A stretch of DNA of 64,000 nucleotides from Gammaproteobacteria bacterium (GCA_016716465.1 JADJWH010000001.1:1-64000), one strand, 5' to 3'; positions 43,927-53,413 are shown, numbered from the stretch's first letter. Notes: generated by a model from the letters alone, not told the origin. Translations and numbers: made by a program.

Positions 43927-43958
43927 CATCGGAGAGGCGCGATACCGCCTCTGCGATG
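43927..43958. terminator. Bidirectional terminator hairpin between oxyR and fkbM-like gene
   Basis: A 13-bp stem with one mismatch (CATCGGAGAGGCG at 43927-43939, CGCCTCTGCGATG at 43946-43958) and a six-base loop fills the gap between two convergent genes. Confidence 0.72.
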
Positions 43959-43963
43959 TTCCG

Positions 43964-44782
43964 CTAGGCCAGGTGCAGGCCTGTCTGCTGCAGAGACACG
44001 TCCTTGCTGGTCGGGTCCGAGCCGTGGATGGCAAGGATGTTGATGCCCGCCGGATAGGCCAGATAGCCTTTCTGTTCGAGCAATGACAGCAATTTTTCCT
44101 TGTCGGATTTTATGGTCTCGATCAGCATCTGCGGCTTGCAGCGATCAATCGTGGCGGACGCGCCCGCCAGTGCCTCCAGTTCCATGCCTTCGACGTCGAG
44201 CTTGATGAAGTCGACGCGGGGATATGCACGGGAATCGATGGTGATCTGATCGACCGTGGTCGTGCCCGTATCGGAGTAATCGATTGGCTGACCGATGAAT
44301 TCGTTGCGCGCGGCTTTTCTCAGCTCCAGGCTGCCGAAGCTGGACGGGATCAGGTAGTTCGGCGCCGGGATCCTGATCCTGTCGTTTTCGGCCCCGACCG
44401 CGGCGAGCGTCGCAGTCGCGTTCAGGCAATTGTTGATGGCGATATTGCCGGCCAGTGCGTAAAAGATCCTTTCCTGCGCCTCGAAGGCGACGACGGAACC
44501 CCAGCCATGGAGCAGGCGAGCCCACTCGATGGTATGTACGCCGATATTCGCCCCGCAATCGAGGGCCACGACGCCGTTGCCGAAGTATTTTCTGCGTTTT
44601 TGCAGCAGGGCGAGGACGAAGTTGACCTCTTCGTGATCGAAACTTGATGAGTTCAGGATCTGGTATCCGACGCCGAAGCCCTGCGTGGGGCTGACCATCC
44701 TGTAGTCATGGCGATTGACGATCAGCGTTCCATGGTTGGAGGAGGCCAGGATGAAGGCGATTGGGCGCTTGGTCGGTGTCAT
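43964..44782 (-). CDS. FkbM-family methyltransferase
   Basis: A 272-residue SAM methyltransferase of the FkbM type. Motifs: VVALDCGANIGVHTIEWARL (SAM loop), SVVAFEAQERIFYALAGNIA, VDFIKLDVEGMELEALAGAS and a C-terminal LIETIKSDKEKLLSLLEQKG. ATG 44782 is chosen over an upstream in-frame ATG at 44827 because the upstream residues are merely basic. FkbM enzymes methylate sugars or polyketides; the TPR-glycosyltransferase next door suggests a glycan target. Confidence 0.85.
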   Translation of the reverse strand: MTPTKRPIAFILASSNHGTLIVNRHDYRMVSPTQGFGVGYQILNSSSFDHEEVNFVLALLQKRRKYFGNGVVALDCGANIGVHTIEWARLLHGWGSVVAFEAQERIFYALAGNIAINNCLNATATLAAVGAENDRIRIPAPNYLIPSSFGSLELRKAARNEFIGQPIDYSDTGTTTVDQITIDSRAYPRVDFIKLDVEGMELEALAGASATIDRCKPQMLIETIKSDKEKLLSLLEQKGYLAYPAGINILAIHGSDPTSKDVSLQQTGLHLA

Positions 44783-44906
44783 GTCGGCATTTCGCTTGCT
44801 GCGGCGGCGGATGGCGGGTACACCCATGTCCTGGCAAGCCTGCTTGGCAGGATATCATGGCCCGCGGAGGAGGGCGATCCGGGGTGAGCATGTGTTTTCC
44901 CCCGGC

Positions 44907-46871
44907 TCACCGCAGCTCGGCGGCGACCCGGGCGATCACATTATCCCAGTCCCCCGGTCGGGTTTGCCGAAACAGTCTGGTGGCGGGGTACCAGGGGGTG
45001 TCTTCCCGATCCAGCTGCCAGCGCCAGTCCGGGTAGTAGGGCAGCAGGATCCAGGTCGGTTTACCCAGCGCTCCGGCCAGATGGGCAACCGAGGTGTCGA
45101 CCGAGACGACCAGATCCAGGCATTCGATCAGCGCCGCGGTATCGTCATAATCATTCAGTGCCTCGCCGACGTGCCGGATCTGCGGGTGCGTGGCGAGTAT
45201 TTCCCGGTCGTGATCCCGCAGTTCCTTCTGCAGGCTGACGAAGGCCGCGGAGTCCGTGAGCAGCGGGAGAAGCCGGTTCAGGCGGATGGAGCGATTGTAG
45301 TCATTGCGGAATGCCGGGCGACCGGACCAGGCGATACCGATCCGCGGTTTCGCCGGCGGACCCAGGCGGGTCCGCCATGCCTCGACGCGCGCCGGATCGG
45401 TGCTCAGATACGGCGTCGCGGCGGGGATCGTCTCGCTATCGGTGCGGAAGGCGAGCGGCAGACTCATGAGAGGGCATTGATAGTCGAAGGCGGGCAGCGG
45501 ATCGCCCGTGGCGAAAACCTGCGCCGGTCCGCGCATCCGTGCGAGCAGCGGTTGCAGCGGCGGCTGCACTTCGAGCAGCACGCGCGCGCCGAGCGCGGCC
45601 ACGAGGGCGGCGTAGCGGCAGAACTGCAGGGTGTCGCCGTAGCCCTGTTCGGAATAAAGCAGGATGGTTTTCCCGGAGATATCTTCACGGCCCAGCCAGA
45701 GCGGCTGCGGGAACACCCTTGCCGCACCCGCTTCCTTCACCTTCCAGCGCCATTCGTATTTTTCCCAGCCGCGCGTGAATTCCGCGTTGACCAGGCGGTA
45801 GGCCGCTTCGCAAAAATGCGCTTCCGGAAATTCCGGCTCCAGCGCGAGCGCGCGGTCGATATCCGCGTATGCCTGCTCGAAGTGCCGCATATGCATCATC
45901 AGCATGCTGCGTTCGATGTAGCCCTCGGTGTAATCCGGTCGGAGTTCCAGGGCGCGGTTGAATGCGACCAGGGATTCCGGCAGCCGGTTCAGGACTCGCA
46001 GCGTGATGCCGAGGTTGCAGAGCGCGTCAGGATGGTCCGGCTTGAGGGCAAGGGCACGATCGAGGCTGGCCAGCGCCTCCGGGTGACGGTTGAGCGCGTT
46101 CAGGACGATCGCGCGGTTCAGCAGCGCCTCTCCGTAGGCGGGGTTCAATTGCAGCGCGACATCATAGTCCGCCAGGGCCTCTTCCAGGTGCCTGAGTTCG
46201 CGCAGGACGTTGCCGCGGTTGATACGGGCCTCGACATACCGGGGATTACAGCCGAGCGCGCGGTCGTAGCTGGCCAATGCATCTTCATATCGCTCCAGGG
46301 TGCGCAGGGCGTTTCCCCGGTTGTAGTAGGCCTGGGTAAATCCCGGATTGCGGCTCAAGGCCCGGTCATAGCTGGCAATTGCCTCTTCGGTGCGCGACAG
46401 CAGCTCGAGTACGATGCCGCGGTTATTGTGCGCCTCGGCGTAATCGGGTTTGAGCGCCAGCGCGCGGTCGTAGCTCGCCAGGGCTTCCTCGTCGCGGCCG
46501 AGTTCCCGCAGTACAACGCCGCGATTGAAATGGATCTCCGGGTAGTTCGCCTTGAGCGAGAGCGCGCGGTCATAACTGGCCAGCGCATCTTCATAACGCT
46601 TCATGCCCAGCAACACGTTGCCGCGGTTGGTGACTACGACCGCGGATTTCGGGTTGACCTTCAAGGCCCGGTCCAGAAGCGGTATCGATTCCTCGCTGCG
46701 ACCACGCTGGAATTCGAGCTGTGCCAGCATGCAGAGGGTATCGAAGTGAGCGGGGTTGGTTCCCAGGATTTCCCGGTACAGCACCGCGGCCTGTTCCAGC
46801 TGCCCGCCCTGGTGGAACATTTGCGCGTAGCGGAAGTTCTCCGCGATGGATGCCTGCTGTTTCCGATTCAC
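44907..46871 (-). CDS. TPR protein with C-terminal glycosyltransferase-9-like domain (paralogue)
   Basis: A 654-residue paralogue of the protein at 34500-36284 with the same order of parts: an N-terminal AENFRYAQMFHQGGQLEQAA helix pair, roughly eleven TPRs (repeats of NRGNVLRELxxxEEAL and ASYDRALxxxPxYxEA), and a C-terminal domain with GREDISGKTILLYSEQGYGD, IGIAWSGRPAFRNDYNRSIR and DLVVSVDTSVAHLAGALGKP. The FkbM gene lies 124 bases beyond its end on the same strand. Likely a glycosyltransferase for surface or protein glycans. The long opposite-strand frame across it is a shadow. Confidence 0.85.
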   Translation of the reverse strand: MNRKQQASIAENFRYAQMFHQGGQLEQAAVLYREILGTNPAHFDTLCMLAQLEFQRGRSEESIPLLDRALKVNPKSAVVVTNRGNVLLGMKRYEDALASYDRALSLKANYPEIHFNRGVVLRELGRDEEALASYDRALALKPDYAEAHNNRGIVLELLSRTEEAIASYDRALSRNPGFTQAYYNRGNALRTLERYEDALASYDRALGCNPRYVEARINRGNVLRELRHLEEALADYDVALQLNPAYGEALLNRAIVLNALNRHPEALASLDRALALKPDHPDALCNLGITLRVLNRLPESLVAFNRALELRPDYTEGYIERSMLMMHMRHFEQAYADIDRALALEPEFPEAHFCEAAYRLVNAEFTRGWEKYEWRWKVKEAGAARVFPQPLWLGREDISGKTILLYSEQGYGDTLQFCRYAALVAALGARVLLEVQPPLQPLLARMRGPAQVFATGDPLPAFDYQCPLMSLPLAFRTDSETIPAATPYLSTDPARVEAWRTRLGPPAKPRIGIAWSGRPAFRNDYNRSIRLNRLLPLLTDSAAFVSLQKELRDHDREILATHPQIRHVGEALNDYDDTAALIECLDLVVSVDTSVAHLAGALGKPTWILLPYYPDWRWQLDREDTPWYPATRLFRQTRPGDWDNVIARVAAELR

Positions 46872-47028
46872 GGAGTCGCCCTTGATTTTGTCATCGGATA
46901 TCGATTGCTACGCGAGCGCCACATCAGACCGTTATATACCATACTCCGGGCTGACCTTCCCGCCGGTGTGACAGGGATGGTTCGGGTGATTGCCCGGATT
47001 GTTTGAGAGCGGCGCGTGGTGTTATCGA

Positions 47029-47310
47029 TTACGGGCGGGGTGCGCGGGGCAAAACTTCTTTCGGGGAGTTGCTTCCGGCGTCTGCATGGCGCGCGGCGCA
47101 GACTCCGTCGGCGCAGGCAAGCAGGAACAGGTGATTGATCAGGCTGTGCAGCGCGCAACAGCCCGCGCATGGCGGTCCATCCAGGCACGACTGGGCCGAT
47201 TCGACTTCGCGGTGATAGATCCACTGCAGGCGCACCGTGCCCGAATCGGTCTCGGTGATCTTGAGATGGGGGTCTCCGCCATCCAGCCAGGCGTCGATCT
47301 TGTACCGCAT
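47029..47310 (-). CDS. Unknown Cys-rich protein behind a Fur box
   Basis: A 93-residue protein starting MRYKIDAWLDGGDPHLKITE, with a beta-rich front half and a Cys cluster (CLDGPPCAGCC, then LACADGVCAARH). I do not recognise the family. It starts 44 bases downstream of a near-perfect Fur palindrome, so iron-repressed expression is very likely. The Cys/His content could bind iron or an Fe-S cluster. It is divergent from dps. Confidence 0.6.
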   Translation of the reverse strand: MRYKIDAWLDGGDPHLKITETDSGTVRLQWIYHREVESAQSCLDGPPCAGCCALHSLINHLFLLACADGVCAARHADAGSNSPKEVLPRAPRP

Positions 47311-47354
47311 AAGCAATCAGGTCTCGAAACGGGTCCAGCCCTCGCGAGCGATGC

Positions 47355-47381
47355 TTTAAATGATAATAATTATCATTTAAA
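47355..47381. promoter_or_regulatory. Fur box
   Basis: A 27-bp palindrome centred on base 47368. Each arm is TTTAAATGATAAT or its complement, matching the GATAAT / ATTATC Fur core. It lies between the unknown Cys-rich gene and dps and could control either or both. Confidence 0.85.
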
Positions 47382-47558
47382 TGTCAAGCATGGAGGATGT
47401 CATCCGGCCCGGCTGCGGTGGTATCGAGCTGTGGTGCGGTTCTGTTTGCATCGCAGCGGGGCTTGTTATGTGTCTAAATTGGGCTTATTTTGAATTGCAT
47501 GTCTCGCGGGCAATAGCGAAGACGGATTGATTGAGCAATAAATTCTGGAGGAGTGTGT

Positions 47559-48041
47559 ATGAGTTCGAAATCCATGCCGATCAATATCGGTATCAATGAC
47601 GATGATCGCAAGGCCATCGCCAACGGCCTGTCCAAGTTGCTGGCGGATACCTATACCCTGTATCTGAAGACGCACAATTTCCACTGGAACGTCACCGGCC
47701 CCATGTTCAATACGCTGCATCTGATGTTCGAGCAGGAGTACAACGAACTCGCGCTGGCGGTCGATGCCATCGCCGAGCGTATTCGCGCTCTGGGCGTTCC
47801 GGCGCCGGGCAGCTACAAGCAGTTCGCGGAACTGACCCGGATCCGGGAAGAGACCGGGACGCCAGAGGCGACCGACATGATTCGCCAACTGGTGGCCGAT
47901 CAGGAAACGGTGGTGCGTACCGCCCGTGAGATCTTTCCCCTGGTCGACAAGGCGAACGATGAGCCAACCGCCGATCTGTTGACTCAGCGCATGCAGATCC
48001 ATGAGAAGACCGCATGGATGCTGCGCAGTCTGCTGCAATAG
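47559..48041 (+). CDS. dps: Dps-family DNA-protecting ferritin-like protein
   Basis: A 160-residue Dps: the dodecamer signature LADTYTLYLKTHNFHWNVTG (ferroxidase His pair), FEQEYNELALAVDAIAERIR with the intersubunit Asp/Glu ligands, and HEKTAWMLRSLL at the C-terminus. It stores iron and shields DNA against peroxide. GGAGGA precedes ATG 47559. A Fur box lies about 180 bases upstream. Confidence 0.93.
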   Translation: MSSKSMPINIGINDDDRKAIANGLSKLLADTYTLYLKTHNFHWNVTGPMFNTLHLMFEQEYNELALAVDAIAERIRALGVPAPGSYKQFAELTRIREETGTPEATDMIRQLVADQETVVRTAREIFPLVDKANDEPTADLLTQRMQIHEKTAWMLRSLLQ

Positions 48042-48062
48042 TCTTCGTATCACCCGTCGCCA

Positions 48063-48086
48063 CCCCGGCCGCAAAAGCGGCCGGGG
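48063..48086. terminator. GC-rich hairpin after dps
   Basis: A perfect 10-bp stem (CCCCGGCCGC / GCGGCCGGGG) with an AAAA loop sits 22 bases after the dps stop. No T-run follows, so termination efficiency is uncertain. Confidence 0.6.
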
Positions 48087-48211
48087 CGGTGTACACCCCG
48101 CCCACAGTTTCCCGCTAACCCGCAGTTTGGCGTGCGCCCGTCGCGGCGCAGCCATCCGCGCGCATGTTTCGAATCCCCTGCTGCCCGGCAGGAAAAGAAT
48201 ATTTTGTATTT

Positions 48212-48230
48212 GATAATTGTTCGTATTATT
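48212..48230. promoter_or_regulatory. Fur-box-like site upstream of imelysin operon
   Basis: GATAATTGTTCGTATTATT matches the 19-base Fur consensus at 12 positions, with both outer cores (GATAAT, ATTAT) present, in an AT-rich patch 142 bases before the imelysin gene. Confidence 0.55.
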
Positions 48231-48371
48231 ATTTCCATGCTTGGCCGCCGAGTTCACGCTTCCTGAGCGGGAGTATTCGCGGTGCTGGCTATAACCGGGT
48301 CCCCGCCGTGCGCCGCGACTGGCGTGTGGATTTCCCCGAACTATCGCTTGTCGACATCAGGAGAAACAATA

Positions 48372-49628
48372 ATGAAGAGAGCCATAGTATTGCTTGCTGG
48401 CCTGTGCATCGGTGGACAGGTATCGGCCGCGCCGACACAGCAGGCGGTGCTGGATCATTACGCCGATCTGGCGCAGGCGATGTACCAGGATTCGCTCACG
48501 ACGGCGAAGGCCCTGCAGAAGGCGGTGGATACGCTCATCAGGCAGCCGAACGAAAAGAACCTGACAGCTGCGCGTGCATCATGGAAGGCGGCCCGGGTGC
48601 CCTACATGCAGACGGAAGCCTATCGTTTCGGCAACGCGATCGTGGATGACTGGGAGGGGAAGGTCAACGCCTGGCCGCTGGATGAAGGTCTGATCGACTA
48701 CGTGGACGCGAGCTATGGATCGGAGTCGGACGAAAACCCGTTCTATAGCGCCAATATCATCGCCAACAAGATGGTGATGGCGGGCGGGGAGCATGTCGAC
48801 GCCGACAAGATCACCAAGGATGTGATTGCCAGCCTGCAGGAAGTGGGTGGGGTCGAGGCCAATGTGGCGATCGGGTACCACGCCATCGAATTCCTGCTGT
48901 GGGGCCAGGATCTGCACGGCACCGGTCCCGGCGCCGGCGAGCGTCCCGCGACCGATTTTGACCCCAGGAATTGTACCCACGGCAATTGCGAGCGCCGCGC
49001 CGCATACCTCAAGGCCGCGACGGATCTGCTGGTGGACGATCTGGATTGGATGGCCGGGCAGTGGGGCAAGGGTGGCGAGGCCCGTACCACGGTGGCCGAC
49101 GGCGGCGCCCAGGGGTTGGTTACCATCCTCACCGGCATGGGCAGCCTGTCCTACGGGGAACTGGCGGGCGAGCGCATGAAGCTCGGTCTGATGTTGCATG
49201 ATCCGGAAGAGGAACACGATTGCTTCAGTGACAACACGCATTTCTCCCATTTCTACGATGCGATGGGTATTCGCAACGTCTATACCGGCAGCTATACCCG
49301 CGTTGATGGTTCCCGGCTGACCGGCCCGAGCATTGCGGATCTCGTGGCCGCGAAGAACGCGGACGCGGACAAGACCCTGCGCAAGGGGCTGGATGCGACC
49401 CTGGCCAAGATGCAGGTGCTCGTGGACAGCGCCGAGAAGAAGGGCGTGCATTACGATCAGCTGATCGGCGAGGGCAACAAAGAGGGTAACGCGATGGTAA
49501 TGGCCGCGATCGATGCGCTGCTGGATCAGACCAAGCTGATCGAGAAGGCGGTCGCTGTCCTCGATATCTCCCCGATCGAGTTCGAGGGTTCGGACAGTCT
49601 GGACAATCCGGACTCAATCAGTAAGTAA
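48372..49628 (+). CDS. Imelysin-family (M75-like) periplasmic iron-regulated protein
   Basis: A 418-residue exported protein: signal peptide MKRAIVLLAGLCIGGQVSAA, then the imelysin fold with the conserved GxHxxE motif in IGYHAIEFLLWG and NAWPLDEGLIDYVDA. ATG 48372 follows AGGAG by eight bases. Imelysins are periplasmic or outer-membrane iron-uptake proteins, not proven peptidases. The downstream order (di-haem oxidoreductase, second imelysin, DUF1513) matches an iron-regulated cluster known in Pseudomonas. Confidence 0.9.
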   Translation: MKRAIVLLAGLCIGGQVSAAPTQQAVLDHYADLAQAMYQDSLTTAKALQKAVDTLIRQPNEKNLTAARASWKAARVPYMQTEAYRFGNAIVDDWEGKVNAWPLDEGLIDYVDASYGSESDENPFYSANIIANKMVMAGGEHVDADKITKDVIASLQEVGGVEANVAIGYHAIEFLLWGQDLHGTGPGAGERPATDFDPRNCTHGNCERRAAYLKAATDLLVDDLDWMAGQWGKGGEARTTVADGGAQGLVTILTGMGSLSYGELAGERMKLGLMLHDPEEEHDCFSDNTHFSHFYDAMGIRNVYTGSYTRVDGSRLTGPSIADLVAAKNADADKTLRKGLDATLAKMQVLVDSAEKKGVHYDQLIGEGNKEGNAMVMAAIDALLDQTKLIEKAVAVLDISPIEFEGSDSLDNPDSISK

Positions 49629-49643
49629 TATCCTCCACCCGGA

Positions 49644-49677
49644 CATGGGCTGGCCGCGAGGCTGGCCCATGCCGTTT
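49644..49677 (+). terminator. Hairpin between imelysin and di-haem oxidoreductase genes
   Basis: CATGGGC (49644-49650) pairs with GCCCATG (49665-49671), followed by TTTT at 49674-49677. It may attenuate read-through into the rest of the iron cluster. Confidence 0.45.
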
Positions 49678-49694
49678 TCTCGTGGAGCTGACCA

Positions 49695-51161
49695 ATGAAG
49701 ACTCTGAGGCAGTTACTGCCGGCCGGGCTGCTGGCGCTCCATTCGGTCGTTGCCTCAGGCGGCGGATCGGATCCCTGGCCTACGGATTTCACCAGGCCGG
49801 AAGCGGGCGAGGATATGCCCGCCGGCGCCGCCACCCATCGCAAGATGATCAACCGGGACGTGTTCTCCCATGCCTCGGCCAACATGAACTTCGAGCGTGA
49901 GCTCGATTTCAAGATCGGTAATGGCTTCTTCCGGCGTTTCTGGGTCACCGCGCCATCCTCCACCCAGGCGGCGGATGGGCTGGGTCCCCTCTACAATGCG
50001 CGCGCCTGCCAGAACTGCCATCTGAAGGACGGCCGCGGCCATCCCCCCGCCGGTCCGGACGAGGCCGCCGTTTCGATGTTCCTGCGCCTCAGTATCCCGC
50101 CTCGGACGGAGGAGGAGCGGCGCCTGCTGGCGGAACGCAGGACCAATGTGATTCCGGAGCCGACCTACGGCGTCCAGCTGCAGAACTTCGCGATCCGGGG
50201 GATACAGCCGGAAGGGCAGTTGCGCATCGACTATGAGGAAATCCCGGTCTCGCTGAAGGACGGCAGCGTGGTATCGCTGCGCAAGCCGACCTACAGCGTG
50301 GACGAGCTGGCCTATGGCGAGCTCGATACCGCGACCATGATGTCTCCCCGGGTGGCGCCGCCGATGATCGGACTCGGATTGCTGGAGATGATCGACGAGC
50401 GGGATATCCTCGCCGCGTCGGATCCCGAGGATGGCGACGGCGATGGTATTTCCGGACGGCCGAACCGGGTCTGGAGCCTCGAGTTCGGGAAGGTGATGCT
50501 TGGACGCTTCGGATGGAAGGCCGGTGTCGCGTCCGTGAACGAACAAGGTCAGGCGGCATTCAACGGTGATATCGGGATATCGGTTCCCTTGTTCCCGGCC
50601 GGGGCGGGCGAATGCACCGAGCGACAGGGCGCGTGCCGGGCGGCGCCGAACGGCAACAGTCCGCAGTATGACGGGCTCGAGGCCGGACGGCAGATCACGG
50701 AGCTGGTGGCGTTTTATTCACGCAATCTGGCAGTGCCGGCGCGGCGCGATTATGATCATGCCGATGTGCTGGAAGGGAAACGGATCTTTTATCAGAGCGG
50801 GTGTGCGGATTGCCATCGACCGAAGTACCGCACGCGGACCGAGAGCGCATACCCCGAACTGTCCGGTCTGCTGATTTGGCCCTACACCGACATGCTGCTG
50901 CATGATATGGGGGAAGGCCTGGCGGATCACCGACCGGAGGGCGATGCCGACGGCCGCGAGTGGCGCACGGCGCCGCTGTGGGGGATCGGTCTGACGCCTG
51001 TCGTCAGCGAACATCCCAGCTATCTCCATGACGGCCGCGCGCGCAGCCTGCTGGAGGCGATACTGTGGCATGGTGGCGAGGCCCTGCGCTCGCGAGATGC
51101 CGTGGCCGGGCTGTCGAGCGAACAGCGCGCGCGCCTGATACGTTTCGTCGAATCCCTGTGA
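49695..51161 (+). CDS. Di-haem oxidoreductase (DHOR/DUF1111 family)
   Basis: A 488-residue exported cytochrome with two haem c motifs, C105-QN-C108-H109 and C370-AD-C373-H374, after an N-terminal signal (LRQLLPAGLLALHSVVAS). Blocks such as GLGPLYNARACQNCH, ISGRPNRVW and SYLHDGRARSLLEAILWHGG are typical of DHOR proteins. In the imelysin cluster it is thought to help periplasmic iron redox chemistry, which is inference. It is followed three bases later by the second imelysin gene. Confidence 0.88.
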   Translation: MKTLRQLLPAGLLALHSVVASGGGSDPWPTDFTRPEAGEDMPAGAATHRKMINRDVFSHASANMNFERELDFKIGNGFFRRFWVTAPSSTQAADGLGPLYNARACQNCHLKDGRGHPPAGPDEAAVSMFLRLSIPPRTEEERRLLAERRTNVIPEPTYGVQLQNFAIRGIQPEGQLRIDYEEIPVSLKDGSVVSLRKPTYSVDELAYGELDTATMMSPRVAPPMIGLGLLEMIDERDILAASDPEDGDGDGISGRPNRVWSLEFGKVMLGRFGWKAGVASVNEQGQAAFNGDIGISVPLFPAGAGECTERQGACRAAPNGNSPQYDGLEAGRQITELVAFYSRNLAVPARRDYDHADVLEGKRIFYQSGCADCHRPKYRTRTESAYPELSGLLIWPYTDMLLHDMGEGLADHRPEGDADGREWRTAPLWGIGLTPVVSEHPSYLHDGRARSLLEAILWHGGEALRSRDAVAGLSSEQRARLIRFVESL

Positions 51162-51163
51162 GT

Positions 51164-52267
51164 ATGCCCATGACAATACCTTGCAAGCTACTGTCGATTT
51201 TCGTGGCCTTATGGTTCCTGTCGCCAGTCGCCGTGCTGGCCGCTTCGCCGTGGCCGGCGGTCAATCGCGCCGTGGTGAATGAGCACATCATTCCCCGCTA
51301 TCGCGATCTGGTCGAAGCGACGGCAGGGCTGGAGAAGCACAGCCGGGAATTCTGCGCGGCGCCGGATGAGAATGGTCTGGCCGATCTGCGGGCGGAGTTC
51401 CAGGGCGCCATGGACGCCTGGATGGCGATACAGCATGTCCGCTTCGGACCGGTGGAACTTTATCTGCGCTACAACCGCTTTCAGCTCTGGCCCGACAAGC
51501 ACAATACCGCCGAACGGCAGTTGAACAAGGCGCTGGCGGAGCAGGATATCGGGCAACTGGCGGACGACAAATTTCCCTACGCAAGCGTCGCCTTGCAGGG
51601 TTTGAGTGCCTACGAACGCCTGCTGTTCGACAGTGACGCGAATCCTGACCGTTTTCTCGGTGCGGGGCAGGACGGCTATCCCTGTCTGCTGCTCGAGGCC
51701 ATCGCCCATAATCTGGCCCGGATGTCGGCGGATGTCCACCGCGAGTGGACGACCGGCACGCCGTCCTACCGGGAGATCGTGTTCGATGCCGAGCGCGGCA
51801 ACAGCTATTTCGAATCCAGTGCTGAATTCAGCGCGCGTATGCTGAACAATCTGTACACCTCGCTGCAGTTCATCGTCGATCAGAAACTGCTTTCTCCGCT
51901 GGGGGCGACTCCGGCCGAGGCCAACCCGCGCCGTGCCGAATCCTGGCGCAGCCGGCGTTCCCTGCGCAATATCACGCTCAACCTGGAGGCGGCCGAGTCG
52001 CTGTATCTGACCGCCTATTCCGCTCCGCTCAAGGCGGACAAGCGGAACACGGGTCTGGACCGGGAGATCAGAGAAGCCTTCAGCCGTGCCCTGGAGGCGG
52101 CGCACACGATCAAAGAGCCGCTCTATGATGCCCTGCAGTCCGAGTCCGGACGGCAGTCCGTAGAGCGTCTGCTGACCGCGACCAGCGAGTTGAAGCGCCT
52201 GCTGGGAGGTCCTCTGCCGGCCGCCCTCGGCCTGTCGCTGGGGTTCAACAGCCTGGATGGAGACTGA
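51164..52267 (+). CDS. Second imelysin-family protein
   Basis: A 367-residue exported protein: signal segment LLSIFVALWFLSPVAVLA, then an imelysin-like helical fold (VVNEHIIPRYRDLVEATAGL; VRFGPVELYLRYNRFQLWPD). At the position of the GxHxxE motif it reads GLSAYERLLF, so His is Ser; this suggests divergent metal binding from the first imelysin. Two starts (51164, 51170) are possible. It begins two bases after the DHOR stop. Confidence 0.83.
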   Translation: MPMTIPCKLLSIFVALWFLSPVAVLAASPWPAVNRAVVNEHIIPRYRDLVEATAGLEKHSREFCAAPDENGLADLRAEFQGAMDAWMAIQHVRFGPVELYLRYNRFQLWPDKHNTAERQLNKALAEQDIGQLADDKFPYASVALQGLSAYERLLFDSDANPDRFLGAGQDGYPCLLLEAIAHNLARMSADVHREWTTGTPSYREIVFDAERGNSYFESSAEFSARMLNNLYTSLQFIVDQKLLSPLGATPAEANPRRAESWRSRRSLRNITLNLEAAESLYLTAYSAPLKADKRNTGLDREIREAFSRALEAAHTIKEPLYDALQSESGRQSVERLLTATSELKRLLGGPLPAALGLSLGFNSLDGD

Positions 52268-52272
52268 CGAAG

Positions 52273-53397
52273 ATGAAGCGCCGCCTGTTTCTGAAGACCT
52301 TGGCCGGGACGATGATGATTTCCGCCGCCGGACGCGTTCTGGCCGCAGCATCTACTGATCTGTACATCAGCGCCCGTTCCGGTGATCGGGAGCAGTATTT
52401 CCTGAGCGCCTTCGATCCCGCCGGCAAGCTGGCCTACGATCTGCCCTTGCCCGGGCGCGGTCATGGTATCGCGTTGCACCCCGATGCCGCACAGGCGGTG
52501 CTCGTCGCGCGCCGACCCGGCCGTTTTCTCATCGTATTCGATGCCGCTTCCGGGGAGGTGATCCATACCCTGAACAGCCGGCCGGATCGTCATTTTTCCG
52601 GTCACGGGCTTTTCTCGTCGGACGGCCGCTGGCTGTATTCCAGTGAGATCGATTACGACGGGAAGCGGGGTGTCATCGGCGTCCGCGATGTCATGGATGG
52701 CTACCGCCAGATCGATGAATTTGGTTCCTGCGGGGTCGAGCCGCACGATCTACAACTCTGTCGCGATGGCCATGTGCTGGTGGTGGCGAATGGCGGCATC
52801 CTGACCCATCCCGATTTCGGCCGCGCCAAGCTGAACCTGGATACCATGACGTCATCGCTGATCTATCTGGATGCCGGCACGGGCCGGGTGCTGTCGGAAC
52901 ACCGCCTCCCCGCGGCCATGCACCAGCTCAGCCTGCGCCATCTCGCCGTGCCGGCGCCGGACGTGGTGTATGTGGCCATGCAGTATCAGGGTTCACCCGA
53001 GGACCGGCCGCCATTGGTGGCGATGCACCGCGCGGGCGAGGAGGAAATCCGCCTCCTGCAGGCGCCTGCCTCGGTGCTCGACCGGATGCGGAACTACTGT
53101 GGCAGTGTCTGTGCCGATGTCTCCGGGGGCTGGGTCGCGGTGTCTTCACCGCAGGGTAATCTGGTGACGTTCTGGTCCATGCAGAGCGGAGAGTACGCGG
53201 GCGAGGCGCGCGTGATGGATGGGTGCGGCATCGCGGCGGGCGCGCGGGCGGGGGAATTCCTGTTGAGCAGCGGCCGGGGCGGGCTGTTCCGCTACGATGC
53301 GGCACTGGCGAGCCTGACTGACCTCGGCCGCGCGAGCCTGCCGGACGCCCACTGGGACAACCACATGCTGCGTGACGCGGGTCCGTTTCGCGGTTGA
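52273..53397 (+). CDS. DUF1513-family beta-propeller-like protein
   Basis: A 374-residue exported protein. The N-terminus has a Tat-like motif (KRRLFLKTLAG) and a hydrophobic core. The body shows propeller-like repeats: GHGIALHPDAAQAVLVARRP, FSGHGLFSSDGRWLYSSEID, HDLQLCRDGHVLVVANGGIL and a C-terminal AHWDNHM. DUF1513 proteins always accompany imelysin and DHOR genes; the role is unknown but presumably iron-linked. It closes the four-gene operon and converges with bfr. Confidence 0.87.
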   Translation: MKRRLFLKTLAGTMMISAAGRVLAAASTDLYISARSGDREQYFLSAFDPAGKLAYDLPLPGRGHGIALHPDAAQAVLVARRPGRFLIVFDAASGEVIHTLNSRPDRHFSGHGLFSSDGRWLYSSEIDYDGKRGVIGVRDVMDGYRQIDEFGSCGVEPHDLQLCRDGHVLVVANGGILTHPDFGRAKLNLDTMTSSLIYLDAGTGRVLSEHRLPAAMHQLSLRHLAVPAPDVVYVAMQYQGSPEDRPPLVAMHRAGEEEIRLLQAPASVLDRMRNYCGSVCADVSGGWVAVSSPQGNLVTFWSMQSGEYAGEARVMDGCGIAAGARAGEFLLSSGRGGLFRYDAALASLTDLGRASLPDAHWDNHMLRDAGPFRG

Positions 53398-53413
53398 GCT
53401 GACTGCCTGCCGC

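Noticed and set aside
44715..47006. 763-codon plus-strand frame opposite the TPR-glycosyltransferase gene
   Set aside because: It is an antisense shadow of the repeats; composition is Arg/Gln/Gly-rich without motifs.
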